NCBI GenBank assembly: GCA_017607445.1
Contig: JAEVHH010000007.1
Coordinates: 1,537,980 to 1,601,979 of the forward strand
DNA length: 64,000 bases
DNA from: Histoplasma ohiense
Lineage: Eukaryota > Ascomycota > Eurotiomycetes > Onygenales > Ajellomycetaceae
Direction of reading: 5' to 3'
Within the stretch, counting starts at the first letter, position 1. Every line of letters starts with the position of its first letter. Shown in pieces: positions 24,444 through 38,951 of this stretch. The notes under the pieces are model-generated. The model did not search any database. It was not told the DNA's origin and saw only the letters and a program-made list of their open reading frames with translations. A program made the translations under genes and the position numbers.

Positions 24444-25869
24444 TTGTTAGCTTCTATTTCTCATTGTCAGAGTGTATGTTTTGCTTATGATTGTCTCATC
24501 TTCTCTTCTAATGCCTCTTCTGTGTGTGATCTTGCTTCTGTTGAGGAGATCACCTCTGCCAATGTTGTGGGGGCAGAGTGTGATGATGACAACACCAGTG
24601 AAGCAGTTGATGAGAATGTAGACAGTGGTGGTAGTGTTTGTGAAGATGCTGTGATAGCAGATGTCTCTGTGTTGTCCTCTGCTGCTGTCTTCTCTACTCT
24701 CACTGATTCTCTCTCTCTTGCTCTCATCAATCCTCTTCTTTTCTCTCATGCTGATTTCTCTCTCTTGTCTGATCTTCAAGAGGCTCTGTACATCTTCCAC
24801 AGCTCTTCTCTCTATTCTCCACATTCTCCTCTCACTTCCACTGTCTTCATCAAAACATGATTTCACATGCAAGTACTGTACAACACAATCTGATTTGTCA
24901 GTTATTTATCTATTGTGTCTCTTGCTTGAAGCAAGTATGAGACTTTTAGCAATCTTACACACTCTCTGAATTCTGCTGTTGTTTGTATTGATTGTGCTGA
25001 GTGTATGTTATACCTCTTCTTGTCTCTTTTCTACAATTTTTATTCTAACTTTTGTAGATGAAATTGTACAGAGTCTCTGCATTGTTGAGATTATGATAGA
25101 TGAAGATCTCTGTATCATGTTTGCTTACACCAACTTCTGCATTGTCTCTCTGTCTTCACACACTTTCAGCTTATCAGATGAGTGTTTTCATCCTCTTTGT
25201 TGATGAATGACTTCTGACTTAATCATTTGTAGAAAGAAGATACATGTTCAAGGTAGTCTGAATGATGATGTGATGCTTTTTTATACTCACAGTGAGTATA
25301 TATCTGTTTTTTGTGCTGATTGTGTGAGGGGCAAAGAGTCATTTCAATTTTGTGTTCTGTCTTCTGTGTGTAACTGTTCTGTCAGTCACTTTCATCTCTG
25401 CTGCAACTGTCTCTGAAGCTTCAAGAGGAGTTTCTGTTTCTTTGATAAGTATACACTTCTTTCTTCTCATTGTGATGACTGTTAATATTCTACAGTTACT
25501 TCTGATATCATCTCATGTACATCTATCTCTGCTTCTCTCTCAGATTCTTTTGCAACTTGTTCACTCTTCTTCACTTTCAATTTCACTCTTTCTCTTTCTT
25601 CAACTCTCATTGAGTGAGTGTTCATCATCTGTTCTTATAGAAGCTTGAGTGTCTGCTCAACTGCTCTGCTCACTTCTTTCTCATTCTCTTCTCTTCTGAT
25701 CAGTTTTTCTCTGCATATGCATGCTCATTGTTTTGTTGAGCTTTCTGTGAATCTCTCTATTGAAGATATTGAATTGGTGTGTCAGACTCTGTATGAGATG
25801 GAGGTGTGCACTGCATTTCTACACACATACCTTGAGATTCTGGAGTTCTTGGTGCAGGCTGATTTTTAG
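24444..25869 (+). pseudogene. Antisense reading frames in gypsy J 3' region
   Basis: Plus-strand frames include an acidic segment (ECDDDNTSEAVDEN) near 24570-24620, a CKYC motif near 24865, a CADCVRGKESFQFC motif near 25315-25355 and a final open segment ending at TAG 25869. Breaks are mostly TGA. Position (between pol and 3' LTR) and antisense orientation parallel the Cys6 genes of F and A/B/C, but the cysteine spacing does not match and I could not define exons. It may be a third, more diverged accessory gene, or simply a decayed captured sequence. Confidence 0.3.
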
Positions 25870-26499
25870 TTTTCCTTTTGTTGTGTATGAGTAGTTTTCA
25901 GAGGTGTTGATTTGGATGTTTCATTGATGTATGTCTTTTTCTTTGTGCTTGAATTTTTCTGTGTTTTTAGAAGTTGAATGAAGCCTCTGTGATGGCCATT
26001 AAAGCTGTGTGTGAATAGATTGTTTTTCTGACTTTCTTTTTTCCCTTTCTCTTCTAGTTGTTAATCTTATGTGATCTTTTACTGATTCTACACTTGATGA
26101 CTAGATGTGGCAGATCTCATATTTTTCAATGAGAGTCTTCTGCCTCTGTGTATTATACTGCCTCTCTTTGCAAGCTCAGACAACTACAGCAAATGACTCA
26201 TTGAAACTAATCTCATCTGATCTCTAAGTGTTCTCAGATGCTGAAATAGCTTGATTCAATGCATCTGCTGACATTTCTGACAGTTCATTCTCTGAGATCT
26301 CTGTTATTGAGCTAGTGTAGACAGTTGAATCCTCTTCTGAATCTCTTTGTTTCTTGCAACTCAATTCATGTGCTGATTGACTGTCTCAAGTTCACCTCTG
26401 ACCATGTTGTGCCCACTGTCTACATTGCAATATCATACAGTCAGCAACAGTCTCATTACTTATCAGAGTGTGCTGTATGCTCATCTTTTCCATTTTCTT

Positions 26500-29400
26500 T
26501 CATTCTTTTTTGATTATTGTCAAGAGATCTGAGTAAGTGATATTATCTGATTCATAAACATCAATGATTTCTCTAACTTCTCTGAGCTTTTCTATTGTAA
26601 GTTCTCTTTTCTTCAATGCTGATGATAGTGCTGCAGATGACTACAGTTCATTGAAATTCTTCATCTTCATCTCTATAAGATAAAAGTCATTTATAAGATT
26701 GTGTAGAATCTGTCCCTCTGATTCTTTCAAAGTGTACATTTCAAGAGAGTGTGATTTGAGAATTTTGTACAGTTCAAACCACCTTGATTGAAACTTCTCA
26801 GATTCTTCATTTCATACAAGAACTTAAGTGCTCACAGTGAGACTTATTTCTTTCACTAGTGAGTCTTGTATTCTTTTCAATTGTATGATATGATTGAGTA
26901 GTAATTCATTTGCTTTTGCTCAGATATGGTTAACTTCTCTCACTCTTGATTTCACATTCACAATCACTATCTTCTCCTCTACCTGCTCCTGTGTATCCCC
27001 CAGGATACACAGATGCACCCCATAGAGCAGATAGAACAGTGAGTGCTTTGAGACTGCATGCTGACAAACTTGCATTGTGAATAATGTCTGTCTCAGATAT
27101 TCATTCCATAATCTTGTGAGCTTTCTCACTAGATATTTCATCAGCATGCTGTCTAGTATTCTGTTTAAGCATTCAACTTTTCCATTTGTACAAGAGTGAT
27201 AGAATGTCATTGTGTGATGCTTTGTCTGCAACTGTTTGACAAAGTGTCTCACAGCTTCTTCTACAAGGTTTGCATTATTATCTGTCAATATCTCACAGAG
27301 CATACCATAATTGATGTAGATATTATTGTGTAGAAATTTAGCAATGATCTCCTTCATCATCTCTGACATCACTTATGTGATTGACCACTCTGTGGTGTAA
27401 TTGATTGCTGTTATTATTCAGCAGTTCTCATTTGACATTCATGGCAATATCTCTATAAGATCTATCTCTCAATATTCAAATGATTTAATTGTATCTTCTA
27501 TCTGATGTTGTGCTCTCTCACACTTCAATCCTTGTTTTGCATTCTTTGAGACTTGGCAGTTCAGGCACTTCTGCATGTATGTCTGAATATCTTCTTTCAT
27601 GCTTGATCAGTATGCTCAATCTTTCAGAACATTTATAAGTTCTAAGCTCTCTAAGTGACTGAACTTCTTGTGCATACAACTTATCAGATCTTATTGAAAC
27701 TGGGACTCAAGATACAATGTCTCTGCATAACTGAGATTGTGATAAAGCACAACATTCTTCTTTAACTTTGCAAGCTTGAATTTTGAAAGCATCTCTTCTA
27801 TTATCTTCATCAGACATTTATCAGCCAATACACTCCCATTCTTCAAGCAGGTGATCATGGCTTTCAATAACTCTGTCTCATCACAATCTCTCAGTGTCAT
27901 TAGTGTGAATTCTCTCTGTGCTGTATTCACTGAACCTTTTCTCATGAAGTCAGATCTACAACTTATGACATCTGATACAATAGCATTCATTTTCTTTCTG
28001 TATTTGATTTAAAGATTGTATGTCTGAAACTCTGATATTCATCATGCTAGCTGTTTGAAGAGTTTGATTGTCATTTGCAAATAAATGAGACTTTCATGAT
28101 CAGTGATCACTGTTGTTGTATGCCTGTTGTCAATATATCAATTCCACAGATCTAGTGTGTGTTTGATTGCTAGAAGTTTCTTCTCATACACAGAATAGTT
28201 AAGCTCTGCATTCAACAGCTTTCAGCCATTATACACTACTGAGTGTAATTCATCATCCTCTCTCACTTGCAAGAGGGAGCACTCAATGACTCATTCTGAT
28301 GCATTGATTTCAATTGTGAAGAGCTTTGTACAATTCAGTTGAACAAGCACTGAAGATGTTGTCATACATTCTCTAAGCTCAAGAAAGACCTCTTCATAGA
28401 AGATGTTTCAGATGATTGAATGAAATTTCTTTTTGCAAAGCTCAGCATCTGTCTCTTTAAGAAGATCTGACAACAGAGCAGTGATTTGTGCAAAATTCTT
28501 TATAAATCTTCTGTAATAGAATGTCAGTTCTAAAAATTGATGTACATGGTGTATGTTTCTAGATCTTGATCATTTTGTGATAACTTCTAGTTTTTCAGAG
28601 ATTGAGTGTATGCAGCTCTCTTTCACAAGATGTCCCATGAACTTCAACTTCTTTGTATCAAACACACATTTCAATGATTTGATGTAGAGCTTGTGCTCTG
28701 CCAGAGTTGTGAGCATCTGATCCACATGTTGTAGATGCTCTTCATATGAGTTCAAAAAGATTAAGATATTGTCAAGATATACAAGACATGATTGACTGTT
28801 CTGTTTTGCAAGAATTGTATTCATTATTGTCTGAAAGGTTGCAGAGGCATTTGTAAGCTTCATAAATATCACAAGAAATTCAAACTTTTCTCATTGCATG
28901 TTAAACACTGTTTTGAGCACTGATAGTTCATCTACATGAATCTGTCAGTATCCTGCAAGTAGATCAATCTTTGTCAAGTATCAGGCATTTTCTATCATAT
29001 CTAATTGTTGTTGGATTTGCAGTAGCAGATATCCATTCTTTACAGTGAGCTTATTGAGCACTCAATAGTCAATGCACATACACCATTCTTCATTTGACTT
29101 CTTAGTGAATAGAACTGGAAAGCCTCATGTGCTGGAGAATGATTGTATGAGACCCCTCTTCAACAACTCCTCTATCTGCTGCTGTAATTCCTCAAGATGT
29201 GTTTGTGATAGAGGGTATGCATTGCAATTTATTGGTTTCACATCCTCTGTATCAATCTTGTGAATGAATTCTCTTTCAGATGGCAGAGAAGACAGAAGAT
29301 TCATTCAGAAGATCTTCTTATACTTTTCAAACAGTATCTTCATATACATTTCATTTTTCAAATCTTTCACAGACAGCAGTTCTTTTGTCTCAGATTTCTT

Positions 29401-31482
29401 TATGATGTATAGAATGCTTTGAATTGAAGATTTATGCAGTGCTTGCTTTGTTTGATGTTGAATGATGAGATTCAAGTCTTCCATCTCTGGCATGTGGAAC
29501 CTGCACCTCATATTCATGAATAAGATTGTATGAATTTGATTCTTACAATCTGTCAACTGTATGTGACATGTACATCAATGGATTCAGAGATCATACTTCT
29601 GAAATCAATCAAGCCTCAAGATCAGATTGTATTCTACATTCAGAAGTACACACACTCAGATGCAGCAAGATCATTTCTCAAAGTGCAAGAACATCTTTAC
29701 TCTCACAGACAAGATAAGATAACAATTGTTTGAAAGCTTTACTTGTTTAGATTTCTTCATTCATTGTATGCCAGGCAATTGTTTTAGTATATGATCATCA
29801 ATGTACTTTGTTGAAGCACTCATATTCAATAACATCTTTGCTGTCACTTCTCTTTTCTGTCTCAGATATTCTTTATACATCAGTGTATTCAATTCTACAG
29901 TATTCAGATGTTTGTCTGCTTTCTCTTCTGCATTCATCTCTTCATCTCTCTTCTGTTTAGCTCTTGTAGAATTCAGAGGATCATCTAATGCAGACAACTC
30001 ATCTACTTTGAAAATCTTTAGTAGTCAATCAACAAATATCTCTGATTCTGTTGATCTCTCTAGTTTTTTGACTTCTTCTCTTGAAGGTGATTACAGCAAT
30101 TCCTTGTGTTATGATTCTGTCAGCCACAGTGAAAGCATACTCTGTGTTTGTGACATCAGACTACTCACTCTGATGAATTCTTCTTGAGAAGGTTTGAGAC
30201 TTTTGTGATAGCATTGAGATTGATATTCATCATATTCAGATGTCTTAGTGATGAAGTGGTGAATGTAGATATGAATCTTCTTACATTTGTCTGCATCTTC
30301 ACTGCTTGCTTTCACAGCTTGCTTGTTTGTTCTCTTGAGAGTAGTGTTTCATATGTTTCCTCCACTGTCTGTGGCTGTGGATTAAGACACTTCCACTCAG
30401 TGTATAGATTGGTATCTAAGCTGTGTATGAAGATTTGTAGATAGAAAGATGTCAGAAGCTCTTGATTCATTGCAAGATAATATAAACTGAAATGAATGTA
30501 GTACAATGTGAGATCTCCTTCTTGTTTGCATTCTATAAAGCATTCATAATATTTGTCTTTGACATCTAATTTCTTGAAGTTATGTAGAATTCATTTTGTG
30601 AAATTGTCTCACTTCTGTGGTAACTCATGCTTGTCAGATATTTCCATGTTCAACTTCTCAGTTGTCATTCAAAGAGATCTAGCTTTTCTCTTGAGAATAG
30701 ATGCTGTGTGTAAGATCTGCTGTAATTCAGTGAGTTGCTGTTCTGTGAGCTCACACTTTATGTGATAGTGTGAATGCATCTGATTCAACCAGTTGAGAGT
30801 GGTGTTGTTCTTACACTCATCATCAAAGTGTGGTGAGTTAGATAGATTGCCTGGTTTGATATATTTTGTGATGATTGGTATATTCTCAGGGAACACTGTT
30901 CATGCTGTGTATGCTGAGTCAGGGTTGTTAGATGAGATGTTGATATTTGAAGAGTTGATTAAACTATACAATAAGATCTTGAGCATTGCTGAATGTTTGA
31001 TCTTGAGATGTATGCACTTCAGTTCTCAGTGCAGATCAGTCATCTGAGTATTTTGTTTATTTCTGACATTTACAAGATTATCTGCAAAGCTCACAGTATT
31101 CATTGTTTGTTGCTGAGCAGCTTCTGCATGCTGATGTTTCTTCTGCATCTTAAGCTCTGTTTGATAAAGATTATGCATTGTCAATATCTTCTTCAACAAG
31201 ATGTTGTGGATGAGAAGCTTGTCATTCTTGAGTGTGAGAGCTGCTGCTCTACATACTGCTTCTTATAAATCTTCAGAAATCAGTTGCATTTCATTCAGTT
31301 CAGATACAAGGGCTGAGTGTTGATTGAAGATATCTATGATAATTATTGTTGATTGTACACTTTTCTCTATGTCTTAAGAATATTGTTTGTAGTTGATTTT
31401 TTGTTGATATTTTCTTGATTGTACAACTGACTGACTTCTTCTTAAGCTTGTGAGTAGAGTGATTCTTTGAACTGTTGTTCAT
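26500..31482 (-). pseudogene. Gypsy J gag-pol
   Basis: Minus strand. Gag occupies about 31480-30200. A CCHC knuckle (C-x2-C-x4-H-x4-C, CFHCGWQNH when TGA is read as Trp) lies near 30150. Then come a degraded protease, an RT with YLDN in place of YLDD near 28770, RNase H, the integrase zinc half (CLNCQ, near 27560) and an integrase core with ILTDNNANL and TNGKVECLNRIL (27290-27170). I saw no clear chromodomain. Stops are abundant and mostly TGA. Borders are approximate. The RT and integrase sequences differ clearly from both other gypsy families here. Confidence 0.75.
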
Positions 31483-31707
31483 CTCTACACTGTCTTTCTA
31501 CATCTTCAGCTTGCTTCATGTATGGTGGTGAGTCATCTGCTACCAATTTTGCAATCAGAAGTATTTCAACTTCACCACTCATTCATACAATTGAGCTCTA
31601 GAGTGTAGAGATGACCACACTGGCATGATAACTACAACTCACATTGTAGATGGAATTATCACACTCTCAGAAGTATATGCTCTTTTTGATTTAGACATAC
31701 TATCAGA

Positions 31708-31786
31708 TGTAGTTCAAAGATTGCTTAAGCTGTTCAAAACTTCTAAGCTTTGCAGCTCTTCTTATACAAAATAACTAGTACAGTAG
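31708..31786 (-). repeat. Gypsy J 5' LTR, part 1 (continues at 39225-39289)
   Basis: First 79 bp of the split LTR, ending in the pentamer agtag duplicated on insertion of gypsy B. Confidence 0.85.
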
Positions 31787-32054
31787 TGTAATGCACTCGT
31801 TTATTATTTCCTTATTATCTTCGCTTATTCTTACCTCTTTCCATTATACTCTCGCTACCGCTATTTCTATATGTATATATATATCGATGTATGTATTTCG
31901 CACATCTTCTTTCTCTTTCTTTTCTTCCTTAGCAATTAGCTACACTACGCTATGTTACACTACTATATTACACTTTACAATATATTACTATTATCTCTGC
32001 TACACTATAAACTATCTTCTACTGTTACTCTTCACACTGTCACTACACCTCACA
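31787..32054 (+). repeat. Gypsy B 5' LTR
   Basis: 268 bp, about 95% identical to 38952-39219. Confidence 0.95.
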
Positions 32055-32101
32055 GTTTCTAATCACTCAATCTTCAAGAGATGATTCATTGAGTAATAGT
32101 T

Positions 32102-35100
32102 ATGACCTCTACTCACAGCATCCACTGTACTCATGCTACTGCTGAATCTGAAGCAACAAACATCATGGAAGAAAACCACAAAATGCACACTTCTGTCACT
32201 GAAAGTGTGCAACAAGTATCATCTTTCTCTATGAAATTGAACTCTGAGTATAGTTCAGAAGAGGATATCTCTTCTGAAGATCTCAGTACAATTGAGACTG
32301 AGAAGATCACTGTGATCAGAAGAATCAAAAAATTACAGACTGAGAAAGAATTGTAAGAACTTCAACAGCAGTGCAACACTTTACTACAGAAATTGAATGA
32401 AACAATTCCAGCCATCTGAAATATGCTAGAAGTGCATCCAAACCACAGTAGAGATACAACTAGTGTGAATAGTAACTGTGATAATGCCATAAGTATTCTT
32501 GGACCACTGAAAGCCACACTACAAACACTCAACATCTTAGTGGAAAGTGCTGTGACTACTGTCAGTGAAAGATGTAATTGAGTACCACTTTGACAATTAG
32601 AACTTCAAGATTTCAGTATGAGTGATCACTCTTCTCAGAGAGATGTGAAAAAGTTCTGAGATTAAAGTATGAAAGAATTCAAAAACTTTGTTACAGCTGT
32701 TATCACTTTTCATGTCAGTGATCTTGATTACTACAATGAATATGATCATTAAAAGATCATTGAAGCTGTTACTCATTTCAATGTTGAGATGCAACAATGT
32801 TGATATCAATATACACATGATATATGAACTTTGCCACTATGGGAAGAATTTGTTAGTTGAATGTAATGTCAAGTCATCAATTCAGATAGAAGTTTCTGAG
32901 ATGCTGATAGACAGTACTGAAAAACAGAGCAATAAGAAGATCAGACAGTTCAACAATTTGCTTCACACTTACAATCAATTGAAAAGTGTCTGCAGCATTC
33001 TTATAGCAAATATCATCAGAAATCACACCTCTATATGAAAGTTCTATCTTTCATTCACTGAGAATTCAACAAATATGCAATCAAATTGAAAGAGTTAAGC
33101 TATGATGCCACTCTACATAAACTTGCAATGGCAGAATTGAATCTGTCAGAGAGATGGAAGAAGCTTAAAGAGAAGTCAAATTTCAAAAACCCCACTCAAA
33201 GCTTTAACAACAGAAATAATGCTGATAATAGATTACAAAACAAATACAGATGAAATAACACTACAAAGTCTGATGACTCCACTCAATTGAAATATTGCTG
33301 TTATTGCAAGCAATCAGAACATACCATCAATTCATGTTTCAAACAACTCAAAGACAAATCCAAAAACACCAAGTCCAACTCAAAACTCAATGTGAAAGAC
33401 ATGAAGAACTTGAAGAACTCAAAAAATGCTTAAGATGTGTCATTCAGCTCACAATGACAGTTATAAATATAGAAAGTTGATGCAAAAATGCCTTAAGCTT
33501 CACTGTCACAGTGAAACTTGCTACATCTAAGAATCTGCAAAAAGTGCTTGCACTAGTAGACTCTGAATCAGAAGTGAACTGTGTTGATGAATTTTGAACA
33601 AAGAATCACAATCTAGAAGCTGCTCACTGCAAAATCAAAATGATCAAATTGATTGATGAATGCATAATGTGCTTCTTTGAAGAGTATAACATTGCAACTA
33701 CTGTCACTGATCACAAGGGTAATGCACAGCAGACATCTCATTCCTTTCATACAATGAAGATGAAAGACTACAATCTTGTATTAGAATTTCCTTGATTAAG
33801 ACAAACAAATTCTCTTATAGATTGATCAGATGGACAATTCTTCTTTAGAAACTCTGAAGATGAACAACAGTCTCAAATTATTTCTGAACAAGATGTTTTA
33901 GCTGAAGTTCTCACAGAAACTAGAGTAGAAATGCTTGTAGTATTATCTACAGAACATCTAAAAGACTCAAAACATGCTTCATATATATTCTCAGCTGTAT
34001 ATTCAGACTTGCTGACCAGTCTATCTGATTATGTCATGTCATACACACATATCTTCTCAGAAGAAGCTGCTATAAGTGTGAAAAGATCAGAAGAAATAAA
34101 ATACTGCATAGATCTCAAGTCTGATGCACAATCTTCATTTATACTGATATACAATCTCTCTGAAACTGAGTTAGCTGCTCTAAGAGAATATTTAAAAAAT
34201 GCATTAGATAAAGAATGGATACAATCATTCAGTAGTCTGACTGATACATTGATTCTCTTTGTTCTCAAAAAAGATGATGAACTCTGTCTTTATGTAGACT
34301 ATTGAGGATTAAATTGAATCATCATCAAGAACTGATACCCTCTATCTCTAATAAGTGAATTACTTGATAGACTTTCAAAAGCCAAGATATTCACTAGCTG
34401 AATCTTTGAGATGTCTATCACTGCATACTTATAGCAGCAAAAGACTGTTGAAAGACAGTCTTTAGAATGAGATATGAACATTTTGAATATGTAGTTATGT
34501 CATTTGAACTAGCTAATGCTTCAGTGACATTTCAAGCATATATTAACAATGCCTTGTCTGATTTGTTGGATATATGTTGTGTTGTCTATTTGGACGACAT
34601 TCTCATATTCTCCAATTCAAAGCAGAAATATAAAGTGCATGTTACTAAGATGCTAGAATGTCTTGAGTGTGTGAATCTATTTGCAAAACTCTCTAAGTGT
34701 GAATTTGAAGTGGATAAGATCTCATTTCTGAGATTTGTTATAGATACAAATGATGTTGAAATGAAGTCAGACAGAGTCTTCACTATTGTGGAATGATTTA
34801 CATCTAAATCAGTTAAAGAGGTTCAATTCTTCTTGAGTTTTGCTAATTTCTATTGATGATTTATTAAGTCTTTCTCCTCTATTGCAGCCCCATTATTTGA
34901 ACTTACAAAAGAGAGCATGAAGAGGGAAAGAAAAGCCACTTTTATGTGAACAGAAGATGCTCAAAATGCTTTTGATGAGCTCAAATTGTGCTTTATATGT
35001 GCTTCTCTATTAGCTCATTTTGACTCAGCTTGACATATTCAGATTGAATCTGATGCATTCACTTTTGCAGTTGCTGCTATTCTGTCACAGTTGCAGAATG

Positions 35101-37211
35101 ATGAACACTGACATTCAGTTGTCTTCTGGTCAAGAAAGTTGATTGATGTGGAAACATATTATGATACTCATGATAAAGAACTCTTGACTATTGTAGCAGC
35201 ATTTAAGAATTGAAGACACTATCTGAAGAAAAGTCAGTATTCAATTCAAGTCTGATCTGATCATGCCAATCTGCAGTACTTTATGACAACTAAGAAACTG
35301 AACAGATATCAGATCAGATGAGTGAAAGCTTTATCTGTTTATGATTTTGTATTACTGCACTGCTCTGAATCAAAGAACTCAGCTGATGAGCTCAGTTGTC
35401 ATGCAGACTACAGTGAGGTCTATAATGATCAAACTATATTATCTACCCTGCAACAGAAGCTGAAACATGAAGTTAGACTAGACTGAGAAACTGATACTTC
35501 TTTTCAAAATGATATTTCTTCTGATATAGTCTGTGCATGAATCTCTAATGAGCAAAATGCTTCTTTTAATGAGTGAAAAGCACTTCATATATTGATGTCT
35601 TCTATCTCTCACATAAACTCTTCCTCTTCATTGCATGTTGAGCAATATATACTCTGAATTGCAGTCAATAAGGCTATTCTTGAGGACTCAGCATATACAG
35701 AAATGCCTGAATCCTTCATCTCATTTCTGAGTAAAGCACAGAAGATTGATTCTTTTGCTGCTGAGTAAAGAAAGAAGATAAAAGAGAAGAGTATGACTGT
35801 TGCTGAAAATATGCTATAGACAATTTCTGAGAATGATATATTGCATGCTGATAGTTGTGTGTATGTCTCTCAACAAAAGACACTCATTGATGAAATTATC
35901 AGTGCAAATCATGATGATCTACAGAGGGGTCACTTTGGTATAAAAAAGTTCATAGACAACATTCAGAACAAATACTATTGACATGGGCTAGTCAGAGATA
36001 TCAAAGATTATATATCCACTTGTGATACTTGTCAAAGAGTAAAGCCAAAACAGCACAGACAATATGAAGAATTGAGTACAATTCTCTTATCATCAAATTC
36101 TTTTGAGTTCATTACTATAGATTTTATTACAGGCTTATCAGTCTCTACATTCCTCCATCAAATCTACAATGCAATTTTAGTGATTATGAATATATATATC
36201 AAGTTTATGATCTATATTCCTTGCATCAAAAACATTACTGCTGATGAACTAGTGGAAATCATTTATACCAAGTTCTATACAATTTACAGAGTACCCAAAA
36301 ATCATATATCTGATTGAGGTTTGCTGTTTACAAGTCATTATTGGTCCATTTTTTGTTATATGCTAGACACACACTGGAAACTTTCAACAGCCTTTCACCC
36401 TCAAACAGATGGTCAAACAGAACAACAAAATCAAACTTTGAAACATTATCTCTGATGCTTTATCAACTATCATCAAGATGACTGAGCATGCTGGCTACTG
36501 CTAGTGCAGTTTGTTTACAATATCTCTCAACATGCCTCTACTGAAATGACATCTGCAGAAGCTCTAATGGAATATCAATCTGATTTGAAAATTAATGTCA
36601 GCAAACCACCACAACCAGTCGCCATACATGCTGCTAGCTGCACAAAACATATCAAGAAAACACATCATAAGCTCATCAAGAATCTACAAAAGACATGACA
36701 AATACAGAAAATCTATTACAATGCAAAATATAAATCTCAACAATTTAAAATAGATGACTATATCATACTCAATGCAAAAAATCTTCAATTGCTGCACTCA
36801 GTTCACAAACTCAATCATAAATATGTTGAACTCTTCAAGATTCTGAATATCATTGGAAAACAAGTGTACAAACTAGAACTGCCATCTTCATATAGAAGCA
36901 TTCATTCTGTATTTCATGTATTTTTATTGAAGTCATACAACCACAGAAATGAAGCTCTATCAGAATCAGAACTGAAACTTGTCAACAATGAAGAAGAATA
37001 TCAAGTTGAAGAAATTCTTGAAAAACAACAACAAAAAAACAAACCTCTGAAATATCTTGTGAGATGGACAGATTGAGGTTCTAGTGGTGATACATGAGAA
37101 CTGAAAGAAAACATATTGAACACTCAGGCATTCAAAATCTTTCTTGAACAAGAAAATGAACAACAAATACAAAATCAACATACTCTCAAACATCAGAAGC
37201 ACAAATTCTAA
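32102..37211 (+). pseudogene. Gypsy B gag-pol with chromodomain
   Basis: Gag starts at ATG 32102, with a CCHC knuckle near 33295-33340. Pol follows in another frame: RT (YLDD near 34588), RNase H, integrase (zinc CDTCQ near 36020, core to about 36500) and chromodomain (YLVRW near 37050), ending at TAA 37209-37211. Besides many TGA codons there is a single-base deletion near 34395 in RT (cactagctg where copy C has cactaagctg), which shifts pol between 34305 and 34467. Trp codons are nearly all TGA. Not functional. Confidence 0.88.
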
Positions 37212-37665
37212 ATCAAAAAACACTAGAAGCACAAATCTCACTCAAACTCCAATCAAATGCATTTTTTTTTAGAAGGATTTTATCAGAGAAAAGGATAAAA
37301 AGGAAAAAAATTCAATTTGAGATATAATAAATACAAAAAATAAAAAATACAGACAAGAAAAAGACAAAGAAAATGAGTTCTAAGAAAAGTCTAAAGACTC
37401 TCAGTTCATTCACTCTTATCTCAATACTCTTCATCTCTTACTTCCTCTTCTCTCTTTCATCATCTCTCTCATTTCTCTTCTCTGCCACTCTCATTCAATA
37501 CTTCTTCTGGTATTCATAAATTACTGGCATTCATTTTGAATGCAGAGGCATAGACAAATGTCTATCCCACAAGATATTTATCTTCTCACATCTCTCCTCC
37601 CTCATCAACCTACTCATTCTTCAGCATATTCAATGAAGAAAGACATTTCTCTTCATCTTCTTCTT

Positions 37666-38420
37666 TCACTTCTCCATCATTCAGAGCACTCTCTTCCTCT
37701 GCTTCATCAACATCAGTGATAAATTGACAAAGAAAGCAGGCATCATGAGCACTGCTGCAGTCATCAGTATCTTCACAATCTTCTTCATTAACTCTTCAGC
37801 CAACTCCTCTCTCATCAATCTCTCTTCAATCAATCTCTTCACCACAGAGCTCTCAGAGCTCACTACTTTCAAAATTCTTATATTCTTCTTCACACTCTTC
37901 TCTTCCTCTAACATCTCTGCTCTGAAAGAATCAGACACAATCACAGTCTTCAAAACCTGCATCTCTGCAGACTCAGCTGCTGCTCAGTGCTGAGATCATA
38001 GAGCATTCACCTCTGCTCTGCTCTGAGCAGACAGCATCACCAGATAAGATACATTCAATTGTTTAACTAAATGACAAAGATGACTTTTGTGACTGGCCAT
38101 GTCCTTTCTGACTGCCACCTCCATGAAGATAAATGCTCGCCTGTGCATAATGTGCCTCAGAAGAGGTGTATCATGCATCTAGCATCATTATCAGTATATC
38201 AACATTGCTAAGAGCACTACTATCTATTCAAAAGCAAATTTGAAGAAAAAGAAAAAGAAAATAAGAATTAAAGAGAATTACTCATGAGTTTGCAGGATTT
38301 TTCTGCAGAGACACAAGTCTCACAATACTTCTGAGCATTTGACCTCAACACACATCAAAAGTCAACATCTCTCAGCTTGAGAGCACAATGTTCACACAGA
38401 ATCTGACTGTTGTGCATCAT
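37666..38420 (-). pseudogene. Antisense spliced Cys6 gene of gypsy B (donor lost)
   Basis: Exon 1 is 38420-38286 with CEHC near its start, a TGA at the Trp before the third Cys, and the last four Cys retained. The donor, gtgagt in A and C, is atgagt here (38285-38280), so splicing is destroyed. Exon 2 runs from 38178 to 37666 with VKQLN and MLSAQSRAE conserved. It has the same antisense position between pol and 3' LTR as in A, C and F. Confidence 0.6.
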
Positions 38421-38951
38421 GTGATTAGAGCTAGAGCAATATAACAAGTGAACAGCAAATGATGCTATACAGAAACAAGCTAGTGATGCATATGACCACA
38501 CTAATAATACCACTGACAAGAAACACCAACAATAATACACAATAAGTGCTCAAGAAACAACTTACTTAAAATTGAAATAACTGAGAGAGCCCATTTCAAT
38601 AAAAGAGAGAGGGAGAGAGAATGATGATATAAAAATTTAAAAATTTTTTGGGAACAACAAATTGCAGCAGAAGGGCAAGGAGCTTTGATGATGATCAAGT
38701 TAAAAGAGAAGAGAAATCTTCAAGAGAAAAGAAATTCTTTTTATTTCTCTACACACAATCTCTGACAACCAAAGAATTCATCAATTCCATCTCATTAGAA
38801 AATTGATAACAACATGTATACAAGCTATCTAGAGGATGCAATTGATATACTGCTATCAATAAGTGGAACTTACAATACAGAAATGCAATTATCTACTAGC
38901 AAGCAATCTATACAATTGCTGAGGACAGCTCTTATAAAAAAGAGGGGCAAT

